Below, one piece after another: positions 36,029 through 45,992 of a stretch of DNA of 64,000 nucleotides (position 1 is the first letter of the stretch; each line of letters begins with the position of its first letter). The stretch spans positions 11,144,568-11,208,567 of the forward strand of contig CM033400.1 of NCBI GenBank assembly GCA_019426215.1. The letters are read 5' to 3'. Origin of the DNA: Buddleja alternifolia (lineage: Eukaryota; Streptophyta; Magnoliopsida; Lamiales; Scrophulariaceae). The notes beneath the pieces were generated by a model. That model made no database searches and was not told the origin of the DNA. It saw only the letters and a program-made list of their open reading frames with translations. A program made the translations under genes and the position numbers.

Positions 36029-36782
36029 TATCATCAACAACTAATAAACTTACAACATAGATAAATTTTATGAAAATCAACACAAATAATTATCAAATCA
36101 GTAATAAGAAAAAGGTTTTTGTCTCTTTATGAGACTTTTCAACTTCACTTCTTCACTAATCAATTTTGGTTAACAAAAAAATAAAAAAAAAGTTAAGCAA
36201 ACGTTAAGTTATATTGAAGATATTGAATAAAAAGTAAAAATTTATTTATTAAAATAATATTAGCGAGGTGGGTTATGGGGCCGGTTGCACCATACTCATT
36301 ACCTGTCCCATAACCCGATCGGGTCATAAATTTAATATTCATAACCTCCCCCATAACCCATTTAGTATCCAAACCCACCCAGGTGGAGTGGGTTTGGGGC
36401 GAATACCTATCTAACCCTGCCACATGACATCCCTAGCTCCAACTAGGTCATTTTAACTTATCTCAACTGATTCATCAATTAAAAGTTCAATTCTCTTATT
36501 TATATTAGCGGAGCAAGACAAAACACTATCAAACTTGGAAATACAATCCTAATCAATTAGAGAACAAATCCTACCAAGAATAAACAACCAAATCCACCAA
36601 AATCATTCCAAATTACGTCGAGGTCGCACCACGCCATTCAGATCGCTCGCCAAAGCGTGACCCATACAGTATCCTTCTGTCTCGGCACTTGATTGGCTCT
36701 GCCTTGACTTTCACTTTTTTTTTTTTTTATTTGGTTCCACAAACTTCCAATAACACACACACACACACACACACATATATAG
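36029..36782 (-). mobile_element. Copia LTR fragment in noncoding DNA
   Basis: Positions 36440-36760 resemble the LTR fragment at 31060-31450 in the same orientation, ending in an AC microsatellite (36756-36774). The preceding 36250-36430 is GC-richer (GGGTTATGGGG, CCCATAACCC palindromic blocks) and resembles a DNA-transposon end but was not resolved. Confidence 0.5.
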
Positions 36783-37843
36783 GGATAATTACACTGGGTA
36801 TCTTAAGATTTTTTGAAATTACCAAAAAAAAAAATGTCTAGTTTAATAATTGACATCTAACATCCAAACGTTTCATTCCCTCTAACAATTAGCATCTTAC
36901 GTTTGGGTTTCAGTACGGCGCTGTTAAAATTTTTGGCGAACTTTTGAAAATACCCCTGACTTTTTCTTTGAACCTGTAAACCCTACTTTTTTTGGACAAT
37001 TATACCCTCTTGTGTTATTTGTGATGTTTTGTAAAAGTTTAGGTGTTATATGTAGTATTGTGTATAAAAAGTATACAAATAATTCTTTATAATAAAAAAA
37101 TATTCTCAAGAAAATAAAATAAATTACGAATTTTGAAAACTATATATAAAAAAATTATATGTAAAATATCATTTTAATTTTTTATTTAAATTTATTTATA
37201 AGAGTTTATATAATAGTTTAGATTGTATAATAGTTTATATAATTTAAAAATTATATATTTTAATTTTATTTATGAAGTTTACGAATAAATTTAATAATTG
37301 TATTTTAATAAACTTAATTTCTAAACTAAATTACTTAAATAATATATTAATTTATAAAATAAATAAAAAAAGAAAAAGAAAAGGAAGGTGGGGATGAGTC
37401 GTCTTCTCCAAGCTCACCCCATCCCCACTATCATGCCCACCTACATACAACAATACACACACACACACACACAATTACACGCACACACACACACACTCGC
37501 ACGCTCACACACACACATATGTATCTATATACATATATACATACATATATATATATATAACTATTTTTCTTTTAAGTTAAAATTTTTATTTTAAAATTGG
37601 TATTAGAAGTAAATCTAAAGATGTAACGGGGTAATATGGCAATTCTGTTTTTTTTTTCATTTTTTAATTATTTTTTAATTATTTTTTAAAAAAAACATTC
37701 CGTAAGGGTATTTACGTCTTTTGACACTTTTCATCAAATCTTACAACAATACAGGAAACATTAGGATGTTATATGTCATTTATTGAATTAGGAGATGTTT
37801 TTTGTAATTTTAGATAACCTTAGGATGCCCAGTGTAATTATCC
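36783..37843. mobile_element. Non-autonomous TIR element (about 1.06 kb)
   Basis: Left GGATAATTACACTGGGTATC and right GGATAATTACACTGGGCATC (reverse complement) begin inverted repeats of about 90 bp (AAGATTTTTTGAAATTAC, TAATAATTGACATCTAACATCC versus their right counterparts). The inside is AT-rich with AC/TA microsatellites at 37445-37557. No transposase. No convincing target duplication. Confidence 0.75.
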
Positions 37844-38590
37844 TTATGTATATATATTTAAACAATCAATAATCTTCTAATATTATTATTTTATATCTTA
37901 TCCCGGATATTAACGTCAATCCTTATGAGTACCATTCAAAATTAAATTACTGATGGATAGTAAAAAAGTTTCATACAAGTGAAGTCTAAATTCATCATTT
38001 GGTCAAATGGTCAAGCAGCCAGGAAAGTTTCATGCAACCACCGAAAATAAAAGAAAAAATAATAATAACAAAAGGCATGACACATAGCCCACATGTTCTG
38101 CCACTACCTACTAATTAATTCCTTGTGATTTCCCACTCTTTCTCACTTGACTCTTTCCACTCATTCCATCATTTCATTTCCCACTAATTTACATGAAAAT
38201 GATCTTTGGTCTTCCACCACAAATTTTGATTTCTCTTTCCTTCTTTTTTTTTTTTGCTGAGTAATTTTGATTTCTCGTTAGAGATGAGTATGATTAAGTT
38301 GCAGACTCCGGCAACCTGAGAATAAAATATAAACTGGATAATTTTGTATTTCTACAATTTAAGTAATTATGATGCTATAGATGCATTGATTAGTTAATCA
38401 CGTAAAATTCATTATACCAATACGCATTATATAGATCTAATATGCACTGACATGAATCAAACCCTGAATAATAGAGCTACTTAAAATATATTAAACTATA
38501 ATTAAAAAAACCTCATCTTCTTTCTAACATTATGTTTTTATTCAAGCAAGTTCATTTTTCTTTCTCAAATTTCCTCCAACACCCCATACA
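37844..38590. other. AT-rich noncoding DNA
   Basis: No gene or repeat recognised. Confidence 0.4.
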
Positions 38591-39140
38591 TGATGTGTGT
38601 GAGTTTCACACCAATAATAATATGCAATATAATATATAAAAATATAGTATAAAGCACGAAATTAAATGTAAAGAATATAAGAGATTTACGTGGTTGGGTC
38701 TAATAAAGACCTAGGTCCACATGTTTAAAGTGGTCGCTTCCGTTATTCATCCTCATAGGGGGTATTTATACAAGTAATTGATGGATGGGCTAAAAAGGTA
38801 AGTCAACTATCCTAAACATACAATGGAAAGTAGAATAAATCATGATCCTTCCATCTTGAGCTATATCTTCTATGGTATAATTAGTGAATCTGTCGCCCTG
38901 ATCTCCACAGGTCTGCATATGGTAAGTGTATCACTTGATTGACTCTTGTCGGATCTTGCTCCAGACTTGCCTTATATAGAGTGCTCCACCTGTGCAGGTC
39001 AAGGCTGACCGAACCTCCAGCTGGGCAGTTTTGACTATAATGTCTCCTAGAAGGATCCAAGCCCATGATGTCATTGGGCTTAGGGCCATAAAGTATTTAT
39101 TTAGTTTGTTTGGCCCAAAGACTATTTTCCACTCACATCA
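38591..39140 (-). repeat. 3' LTR of LARD-like element
   Basis: 550 bp, TGATGTG..CACATCA. In sense direction it carries GTATAAATACCCCC (plus-strand 38758-38772), a likely TATA box. Confidence 0.88.
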
Positions 39141-39158
39141 ATAAGTCCCCCAACTCTA
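39141..39158 (-). other. Polypurine tract of LARD-like element
   Basis: On the minus strand TTTAGAGTTGGGGGACTTAT directly precedes the LTR start TGATGTGAG. Confidence 0.75.
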
Positions 39159-40680
39159 AAGTTTGACGTAGTAAAGCTGTAAGAGTTTAAAATAAACAAG
39201 TGTTGTGGGCCAAGCTGACGACGTTGCCAAGCTACCTCGACTACATAGCTACTTGAGCTATAGAGCTAAGACGAACCTTCCTCTCCAAATAGATCCAAGA
39301 AATCGTAATAATTGATTGACTTTTTTGTACTCAACCTCTTCTTTGTGCATGTAATACTCCATTCTTCCAGGAATCTTCAAATGGTATGTTTGATTATTTG
39401 TGGTGATGACCCACCAGTCACCGTAGTGTCGAGTCTTCTTATTATCCTAAAGGTGCATCCTCCCAAGTCTTTATGTTGGTCCTCCTGTAGGTCTGTCACC
39501 ACAAGTGGTGCAACGTACAGTAATGTCTCTCACTTGACCAGGTCGTGCAGCTCCAGGTCGTCCATCATTTTGAAATGATCTCCTTTCATCCTCTGGCATC
39601 ATCTTCTCCAGCTTTGGATGTCTAGGGATGGGTACATCCGGTCTTTATTTGCTTTCTTCGAACCATGCAGACCTCCGCAGCTCAGGTAGTCGCATCCATG
39701 ATCCTTTATCGTTATGATCCCAAGTGTGACTTCTCCAACTACGCTTGAGAATCCTTCATCTGCAGGTCTAGTCGTCCTTCCTGTAGTTGACCAACATGTT
39801 GTTGCCTCACCTGGGCAGCCTATTGCTAAGTCTACCCTTCCCAATTTAAGTAATATTATTCCTTTCTTTTGTTTGCAAAGTAATTTTCCTTCCTTCATAA
39901 ATTGTGCTTTTGAACAAACGTGTGTACTCCTCTTCTTCACTTGCCTAGGTTTGGGTGCCCAACCTCCAGATAGTCTTCATCATCCAGGTCTAGCCGACAC
40001 ACATGACATCCCTCTAGAGCTAAGTACTTTTTTTGAGACGCATTGCCTCCTTTCTATCATTCCTCTTCCAGATACTCTGGTCTTTTAGCTTGCTTGCTTA
40101 AATTGCTGATGTTTTGAATGGGCATGTGTAGCTCCTAAACAATTTCATTTCTTTCGCTTTTTGTTATTTCCGTACCTGCCCAAGTTAGGGCAGGAACCTC
40201 CCTGCTAAAGCTTTACGAATTTGCTTTTTGCATATTTTTCTCGTCTTGTCTGACCTGCCCAGGTTAGGCCAGGGACATCTGCGTCCTTTCCCCAGGTTGG
40301 AGTTTACTTTGTGTTTGAGACTTGTATTGCTCAACTTTGCCTTTGCCTTACCTGCCTTGTTTCACAAAATCAAAAATACAACCGAACTTACTCTACCTCC
40401 TCATATGAGTAGGTTAGCCTTAGTGTTACTTCATTGCAAGATAAATTTAATAGGATAAACAATGAATCAAATTGCTATAAAATATTATGCTTATAAAATT
40501 GTCATAAAATCGTGACCATACCTCCATCTTGGCATTTCAAAAATTCCCTCAACTTTCCTGTGGAATCCGACATCCAATATTCCTCACAAAAAAATCAAAT
40601 GAAATTTATTAGTTTCCAGGTGGTACCTACCAAACCTGCACTGAGCTATAGCTACAGCTGGGTCAGGTGGTCCATATTTT

Positions 40681-40944
40681 TGCAATCGTGGGGACTTGCA
40701 TTTTCCACACCCGTCAATTCGTAGTAACTTGCTTGACATATACAATCATGGGGACTTGTATTGTCACTGTGCAATCATGGGGACTTGCATCAGGATCAAA
40801 CACCATTTTCCAGGTGCGTACAATCGTGTGGACTTGTACCAACTCTGTGCAATCGTGGAGACTTGCACACGGGATTGAACATCCATTAGGTGTGTACAAT
40901 CGTGGGGACTTGCACTGCAACTATGCAATCGTGGGGACTTGCAT
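40681..40944 (-). repeat. Seven copies of a covarying 20-bp hairpin motif
   Basis: TGCAATCGTGGGGACTTGCA and relatives occur at 40681, 40741, 40770, 40819, 40848, 40895 and 40924 (plus-strand coordinates). Each has a 5-7-bp stem around a nearly constant 10-nt loop (TCGTGGGGAC). Stem changes are paired: TGCAA/TTGCA, TACAA/TTGTA, GTACAA/TTGTAC, GTGCAA/TTGCAC, ATGCAA/TTGCAT; only the sixth copy has one mismatch. Overlapping frames on both strands are by-products. Function unknown. Confidence 0.85.
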
Positions 40945-41840
40945 TTACCAACCAGCCCGTACCGTCGGCATCCTTCCTTATGTCTCACATTTTATGAATT
41001 CCCCTCCTTGTTTCACCTCGATCCTTATGACTTCCCATTTCTCCTTATCGCTCCAAACCCCGGTCTTCCTTAGGGTAGGCCTATAAATGTTTCTGAGGAC
41101 CTACCCCTCCTTATTTCTCCCTAGCCTGGGGACCATCTGATCTGTAGGTGAATTATCCCTACCTAGACAGATCAGGGCCACCCACCCAGATGGTACAGTC
41201 CTAACCTCCGACTACCTCCACTTCACCAGCCCCCCTTTACTTTGCAATTCATCATTCGTATTTTACATAATTATATATAGAATTCAATCCCAAAGTTTTG
41301 ACAAAATACAATCTTACTAAATTGTTGGAGCTTTGCATGTGGCTCTGAAACAAAGGCTTTACAACCTCTTTACCTAAAAACACAACAATCAAAACTACAA
41401 AAACATTAGTGGTTTCGTGAGTCCCTAAAAACAAAGCACATTATAAATAATCAAACATAAGTTTTTACAAGTTTTGCATGTTCCATGGGTTCAGGGAGTT
41501 GTTTTCCCTTGTAGACTCCTCTAGCTAGTAACTTTCTTGAAAAGACAAAAAATCATAAATTCACGAAGACAAATATTAGTGAAAATTGTAAGTCCCGCGA
41601 AAAATCTTATAAAAATCTCAGTAAGTATAACTCTTTAATCCTAATTGCATAATATTACAACTTAGCTTATGATATGGATAATTAGTATGCACATGATGCG
41701 TAGATGATGCCTAACCATGCCTATGATGGGCACGCAATGCTATGCTCATGATATCTGAATGATGTCCATGGAGGAGATTTGTTATAGAAGTTTTTACGTT
41801 TCCTTTCAATCATGCAAAGACCTAACCTGGATTCCTGCAC

Positions 41841-42195
41841 TTGCTGAGTAGCATGAGTTGCCTCAGCTATTACCGTCCTTTGTTGAGCAGCCAAAGTCGC
41901 TTCAACTATTACCATCCTTTGCTGAGCAGTCTAAGCTATTACCGTCCTTTGCTAAGCAGCCTTGGCCACTTCATCTATTACCGTCTTTCATTGAGCAGCC
42001 TTAGCCGCTTCAGCTATTATCCACCTTTACTGAGTAGCCTTAGTCACTTCAGCTATTACCGCTCTTTGCTGAGCATCCTTAGTCACTTCAGTTATTACCG
42101 TACTTTGCTGAGCAGCCTTAACCACTTCACCTATTACCCACCTTTGTTGAGCAACCTTAGCCACTTCAACTAGTACCGATTTTACTAACCTTTGC
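41841..42195 (-). repeat. 39-bp tandem array, in-frame on the sense strand
   Basis: Eight or more units of 39 bp, clearest at 42000-42190. On the element's sense (minus) strand each encodes 13 residues like DAQQRAVIAEVTK, giving an alpha-helical, Ala/Gln/Glu-rich repeat open over 42027-42257 and again over 41721-41915. It may be a remnant of a Gag-like coiled coil, or a noncoding array whose period happens to be a multiple of three. Confidence 0.75.
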
Positions 42196-42560
42196 TGGGC
42201 AGCCTGAGCTGCTCCGATCCAGGTAGTGCCTGTTTTCCCACTTATGCTGGGCAGCATGACCTACCTCAGCTATTGCCTGCTTTTCCCCACCTTTGCTGGG
42301 CAGCATGACCTGTCTCAGCTATTGCCTGTTTTCCACTTTTGCTGGGTAGCATGACATGCCTCAGCTATTGCCTGTTTTCCCACTTTTGCTGAGCAGCATG
42401 ACCTGCCTCAGCTATTGCCTATTTTCCGTTGGGCAGCATGACCTGCCTCAGCTACTGCCTGTTTTCCCATTTTTTTTGGGCAACATGACCTGCCTCAGCT
42501 ATTGCCTATTTTCCCACTTTTGCTGGGCAGCATGACCTGCCTCAACTATTACTATACTTG
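42196..42560 (-). repeat. Array of roughly 45-48-bp units
   Basis: Units of form TTTTGCTGGGCAGCATGACC followed by TGCCTCAGCTATTGCCTGTTTTCCCAC repeat about seven times. They share GCTGxGCAGC and CAGCTATT with the 39-bp units next door, so both arrays grew from one ancestor. Confidence 0.8.
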
Positions 42561-43204
42561 CCACAAGTATGATATGGCCGCACCTGGATTTCCCATACCT
42601 GCACAACTAGCTCCCCAAAGCCTTGATTCATCTTCAATCTATAAAAATGACTTCAGAAAAAGATTAAAACAATTCATGTATTCCCCATGCTCTTAGAAGA
42701 ATGAAAATATAAGTGAAACTTAGAGATTCTCCCTTTCTATTTGTGATCTATAATCAAGGATTTAAAAATAATATAAACATGGTAAGTAGCTTGATTTATT
42801 CCACAATTAAAAATAATGTAATATAAGAGCATGACCTTATTCCATATGTGTCTTAACTTTCCTACTCCACGAAACAACATAAAAAGGAAATAATATACGT
42901 ATGAAAATTATCTATTATACTCCACAATTTACTCCATGTAGTAAACCTTGAAAATTGATATAACACCATAGGATAATAGGATAAGGAAATCTCTTTTGTC
43001 TTAACTATACGTGCTGGGGAATTAATCCTATTAAAGAAAGTATGATAAAATTTCATCCAAATGTTATTTCCAACATAATTGAAGAAACAAGAAATGAAGA
43101 TAAATCACATATTTTTAGAATCATCTTTGTTGCTAAAAGCTTCATGTAATTAAATCTGTTAGTCGGGTTATCCAAATGAAGAGTTGAAAAAGAATTTAAA
43201 GTGA

Positions 43205-43207
<3 letters not shown>

Positions 43208-43251
<44 letters not shown>
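43208..43251. repeat. (TA)22 microsatellite
   Basis: Long uninterrupted TA run inside the LARD-like element; open frames across it are artefacts. Confidence 0.9.
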
Positions 43252-43252
<1 letters not shown>

Positions 43253-43512
43253 CCATTAACTACTTTCTTGAGATAATGGTATTTCATCCTAGGCTTGCAT
43301 AATACGCCACCCATATACAATGGCATGGAAATTGAAATTGTAAACCTGTTTATAACAATGGAGTATCCCTCGTAGGAAAATAAGTGCATTTTTCTCCTTT
43401 GAAATCTTTTTGCAAACTTTGATTGATCCGTCCCTCTGCACCTCATTCCACCTTCAAACCTCTCACAAACAACTTACTAGAATGATAAAAATAACTGACG
43501 TCTCGTTCAATA

Positions 43513-43530
43513 TTTCCACAGACGGCACCA
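43513..43530 (-). other. Primer binding site of LARD-like element
   Basis: Minus strand TGGTGCCGTCTGTGGAAA, 2 bp from the 5' LTR end. This form is known from Tat/Ogre/Retand gypsy elements. Confidence 0.85.
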
Positions 43531-43532
43531 AT

Positions 43533-44082
43533 TGATGTGTGTGGGTTTCACACCAATAATAATATGCAATATAATATATGAAAATATAGTATAAAGCACG
43601 AGATTAAATGTAAAGAACATAAGAGATTTACGTGGTTCGGTCTAAAGAAGACCTACGTCCACAGGTGTAAAGTGGTTGCTTCCTTTATTCATCTTCACAG
43701 GGGGTATTTATACAAGTAATTGATGGATAGGCTAAAAAGGTAGGTCAACTATCCTAAATATACAATGGAAAGTAGAATCAATCATAATCCTTCCATGTTG
43801 AGCTATATCTTCTATGGTATAATTAGTGAATCTGTCGTCCTGATCTCCGCAGGTCCGCATATGGTAAGTGTATCAATTGATTGACTCTTGTCGGATCTTG
43901 CTCCAGGCTTGCCTTATATAGAGTGCTCCACCTGTGCTAGTCAGGGCTGACCGAACCTCTAGCTGGGCAGTTTTGAATATAATGTCTCCTAGAAGGATCC
44001 AAGCCGATGAAGTCATTGGGCTTAGGCCCATAAAGTATTTATTTAGTTAGCTTGACCCAACGACTATTTTTCACTCACATCA
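43533..44082 (-). repeat. 5' LTR of LARD-like element
   Basis: 550 bp, same length as the other LTR, same ends. Target duplication ATACA follows at 44083-44087. Confidence 0.88.
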
Positions 44083-44087
44083 ATACA

Positions 44088-44505
44088 CATATACGTCAGC
44101 TTAAATTATTTGTTGTAAATTAGTGTTTCATATTGTACCCCACTTCACCTCAATTTGCTTCATAGATGAGATATTTTCTAAAATACAAAATTAATACGAA
44201 TTATATATACTAGTCATATATAAATCTTATTATATACAAAACGACACGCAATTTGGAATAGAAATCCTAAAATGCATATAGGTAAAGTGCAATATAATAT
44301 TTCTCTAATTATATATTTGATATATATTATATCAATCTCGATTAATATCTCATTCAAATTGACGTTTAATTTTTTATTTCACTTCATATAGACAAGAACA
44401 ATGTATGGAATTTACTTATATATAAAACCGAAGAGAATTTATAAACATATTGTGTCCATATAAAGTAAATTTTTATATTGTGTACTAAAATACAATATGA
44501 AATTG
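44088..44505. other. AT-rich noncoding DNA
   Basis: No gene or repeat recognised. Confidence 0.4.
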
Positions 44506-44658
44506 GAAAAATTCTAGTCCGCTCTCAAAGTGGCCGCACCCAAATGTATTTCACAAGGTGAGTGTATAACAATACTTATCATATAATTGGTCACTCATTT
44601 TGTGAAATACGCTTGTAGGGATCGACCGAACGGGAAGCGAGCTAGAATTTTTCATACA
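44506..44658. mobile_element. Small fold-back MITE (about 150 bp)
   Basis: Left GAAAAATTCTAGTCCGCTC and right AGCGAGCTAGAATTTTTC are inverted, with inner inverted blocks TATTTCACAA / TTGTGAAATA. A related stretch occurs in the acyltransferase intron near 57090-57160. Confidence 0.65.
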
Positions 44659-45543
44659 ACTGTAGGTTAAAATAAAACAGAGACGGAGCCAGGGGCTAGA
44701 AGTGGCAGCCATTCCCCTCAACCTTTTATAAATACCACTTTTTGCCTATAAAATTTTATATTCAAAATTTTTCCTCCCAAGATTAATAATATCAAGTTTT
44801 GCCCCCTTTTTTTGTTTTAGCTACCGTAAAGATTAAAATCATAAATTCGATTTATTTTTCTTACAATTATCTTAACCAATTTCTCCTAAAAAAATCTAAA
44901 TTGGTCTCATCTTTCTTCTTGTTAAATGAAAAAAATTATTCTCGAACGAAATATTAGAAATATATTCATTTATTCTTGACCTTGAGAACTTCGGATAGTT
45001 GTAATCATTTCTGTTATCGTTCTCAAGAAACTAATTAATATATACCTTTATGTTTCATCTTGAGAATTTGAGATAGTTGTAATTATCATCATTTCTAAAA
45101 TTGCATAGCTTATTTTGATTCTTATTTTTTATTTTGGTGTTTGATTGTCCTCTTATTTGCGGATTATTGTAGAATATTTGTACAACAAATAACAAAACTT
45201 AACAAGAAAAGTTCATTAATTTTTTGTGCATAAAAGTATTTTCCTTTTTTCCTAGTGTTCTTAATCTTTTTTCGTTTTAAACCCTCCAGTCAAGGAAATT
45301 ATAAATACTTGTTTCAGTTTTATAATGATAAAATTTTCAACACTTCATAGTCAATCAAATATTTTCATCTTTTGAGCCCAACCAAACTGTAATATCCTCA
45401 ACATTTTTATCGAATTATTTATTAGTGAAGTAAAAGGATAGATAGCTATGAAACATGTCACAGAATTTACTCTCTCTTTTTCCTTCTTAAAAGTGAAATT
45501 AGATGAAGTACAAATTAATATCTTACACTATAGCATCTCTTAC
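44659..45543. other. Noncoding DNA with hAT-end-like fragment
   Basis: 44690-44830 (GGAGCCAGGGGCT..GCCCCCTTTTTT) resembles 27885-28045 and plant hAT ends. The rest is AT-rich with no gene. Confidence 0.4.
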
Positions 45544-45553
45544 GTTATTTTAT

Positions 45554-45597
45554 GAGAAAATTAAATAAATAATATAAAAATAAACAAAAAATCAGAA
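45554..45597 (+). repeat. Left TIR of Mutator-like element
   Basis: 44 bp, mirrored at 55536-55579 with one mismatch at base 40. Very AT-rich and much shorter than the classical 200-bp Mutator TIR. Confidence 0.9.
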
Positions 45598-45992
45598 TTA
45601 AATTTTGATCCTAAGGTATAATGTAGATTTTTTGTGTGTTTGTTTTTTATGGCCTAAAATTTGATATAAGTGTTAGTTTGTAATTGTGTAGAAATTTAAG
45701 TATAATTTCAGAGATATAATTTTGAATTTATTGTTAGGGTTTAAATTTTCATATAAGTTGCAATTGAAATTTCAAATGTTTAGGTTTACATAGTATGTAT
45801 AATTTTGAATGAGTAGTTATAATTTTTAAGTTTAATTTGTAATATAGAAGTATAGTTTGTATATATAAATTCTAATTTTGTAGGTATTCAATTTCGAATC
45901 TTATGTGTAATTTGTAGGTATTATTTTATTTTTTGACTATAATTTTAAATTTAGTGCTTAATTGTGGTTTGATTTTTGATATTATATAGAAA

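Larger units (their letters stand above)
38591..44082 (-). mobile_element. Non-autonomous gypsy LTR element (LARD-like, 5,492 bp)
   Basis: Two 550-bp LTRs (38591-39140 and 43533-44082) start TGATGTG and end CACATCA, bounded by the duplication ATACA (38586-38590 and 44083-44087). The minus strand is the sense strand: a primer site TGGTGCCGTCTGTGG follows the LTR at 43530, and a purine tract (GAGTTGGGGGACTTAT) precedes the LTR at 39141. The 4.4-kb inside has no protease, RT or integrase and consists largely of repeat arrays. LTRs differ at roughly 5-7% of sites by eye, so it is older than the Athila element. The primer site suggests a Tat/Retand-type partner supplies the enzymes. Confidence 0.88.

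Noticed and set aside
40667..41086. 139-codon plus-strand ORF in the LARD-like element
   Set aside because: It covers the hairpin motif array on the antisense strand; repeats of the same words in other frames are also open, so it is a by-product of the array.
43053..43446. Tyr/Ile-repeat ORFs
   Set aside because: They are translations of a TA microsatellite.
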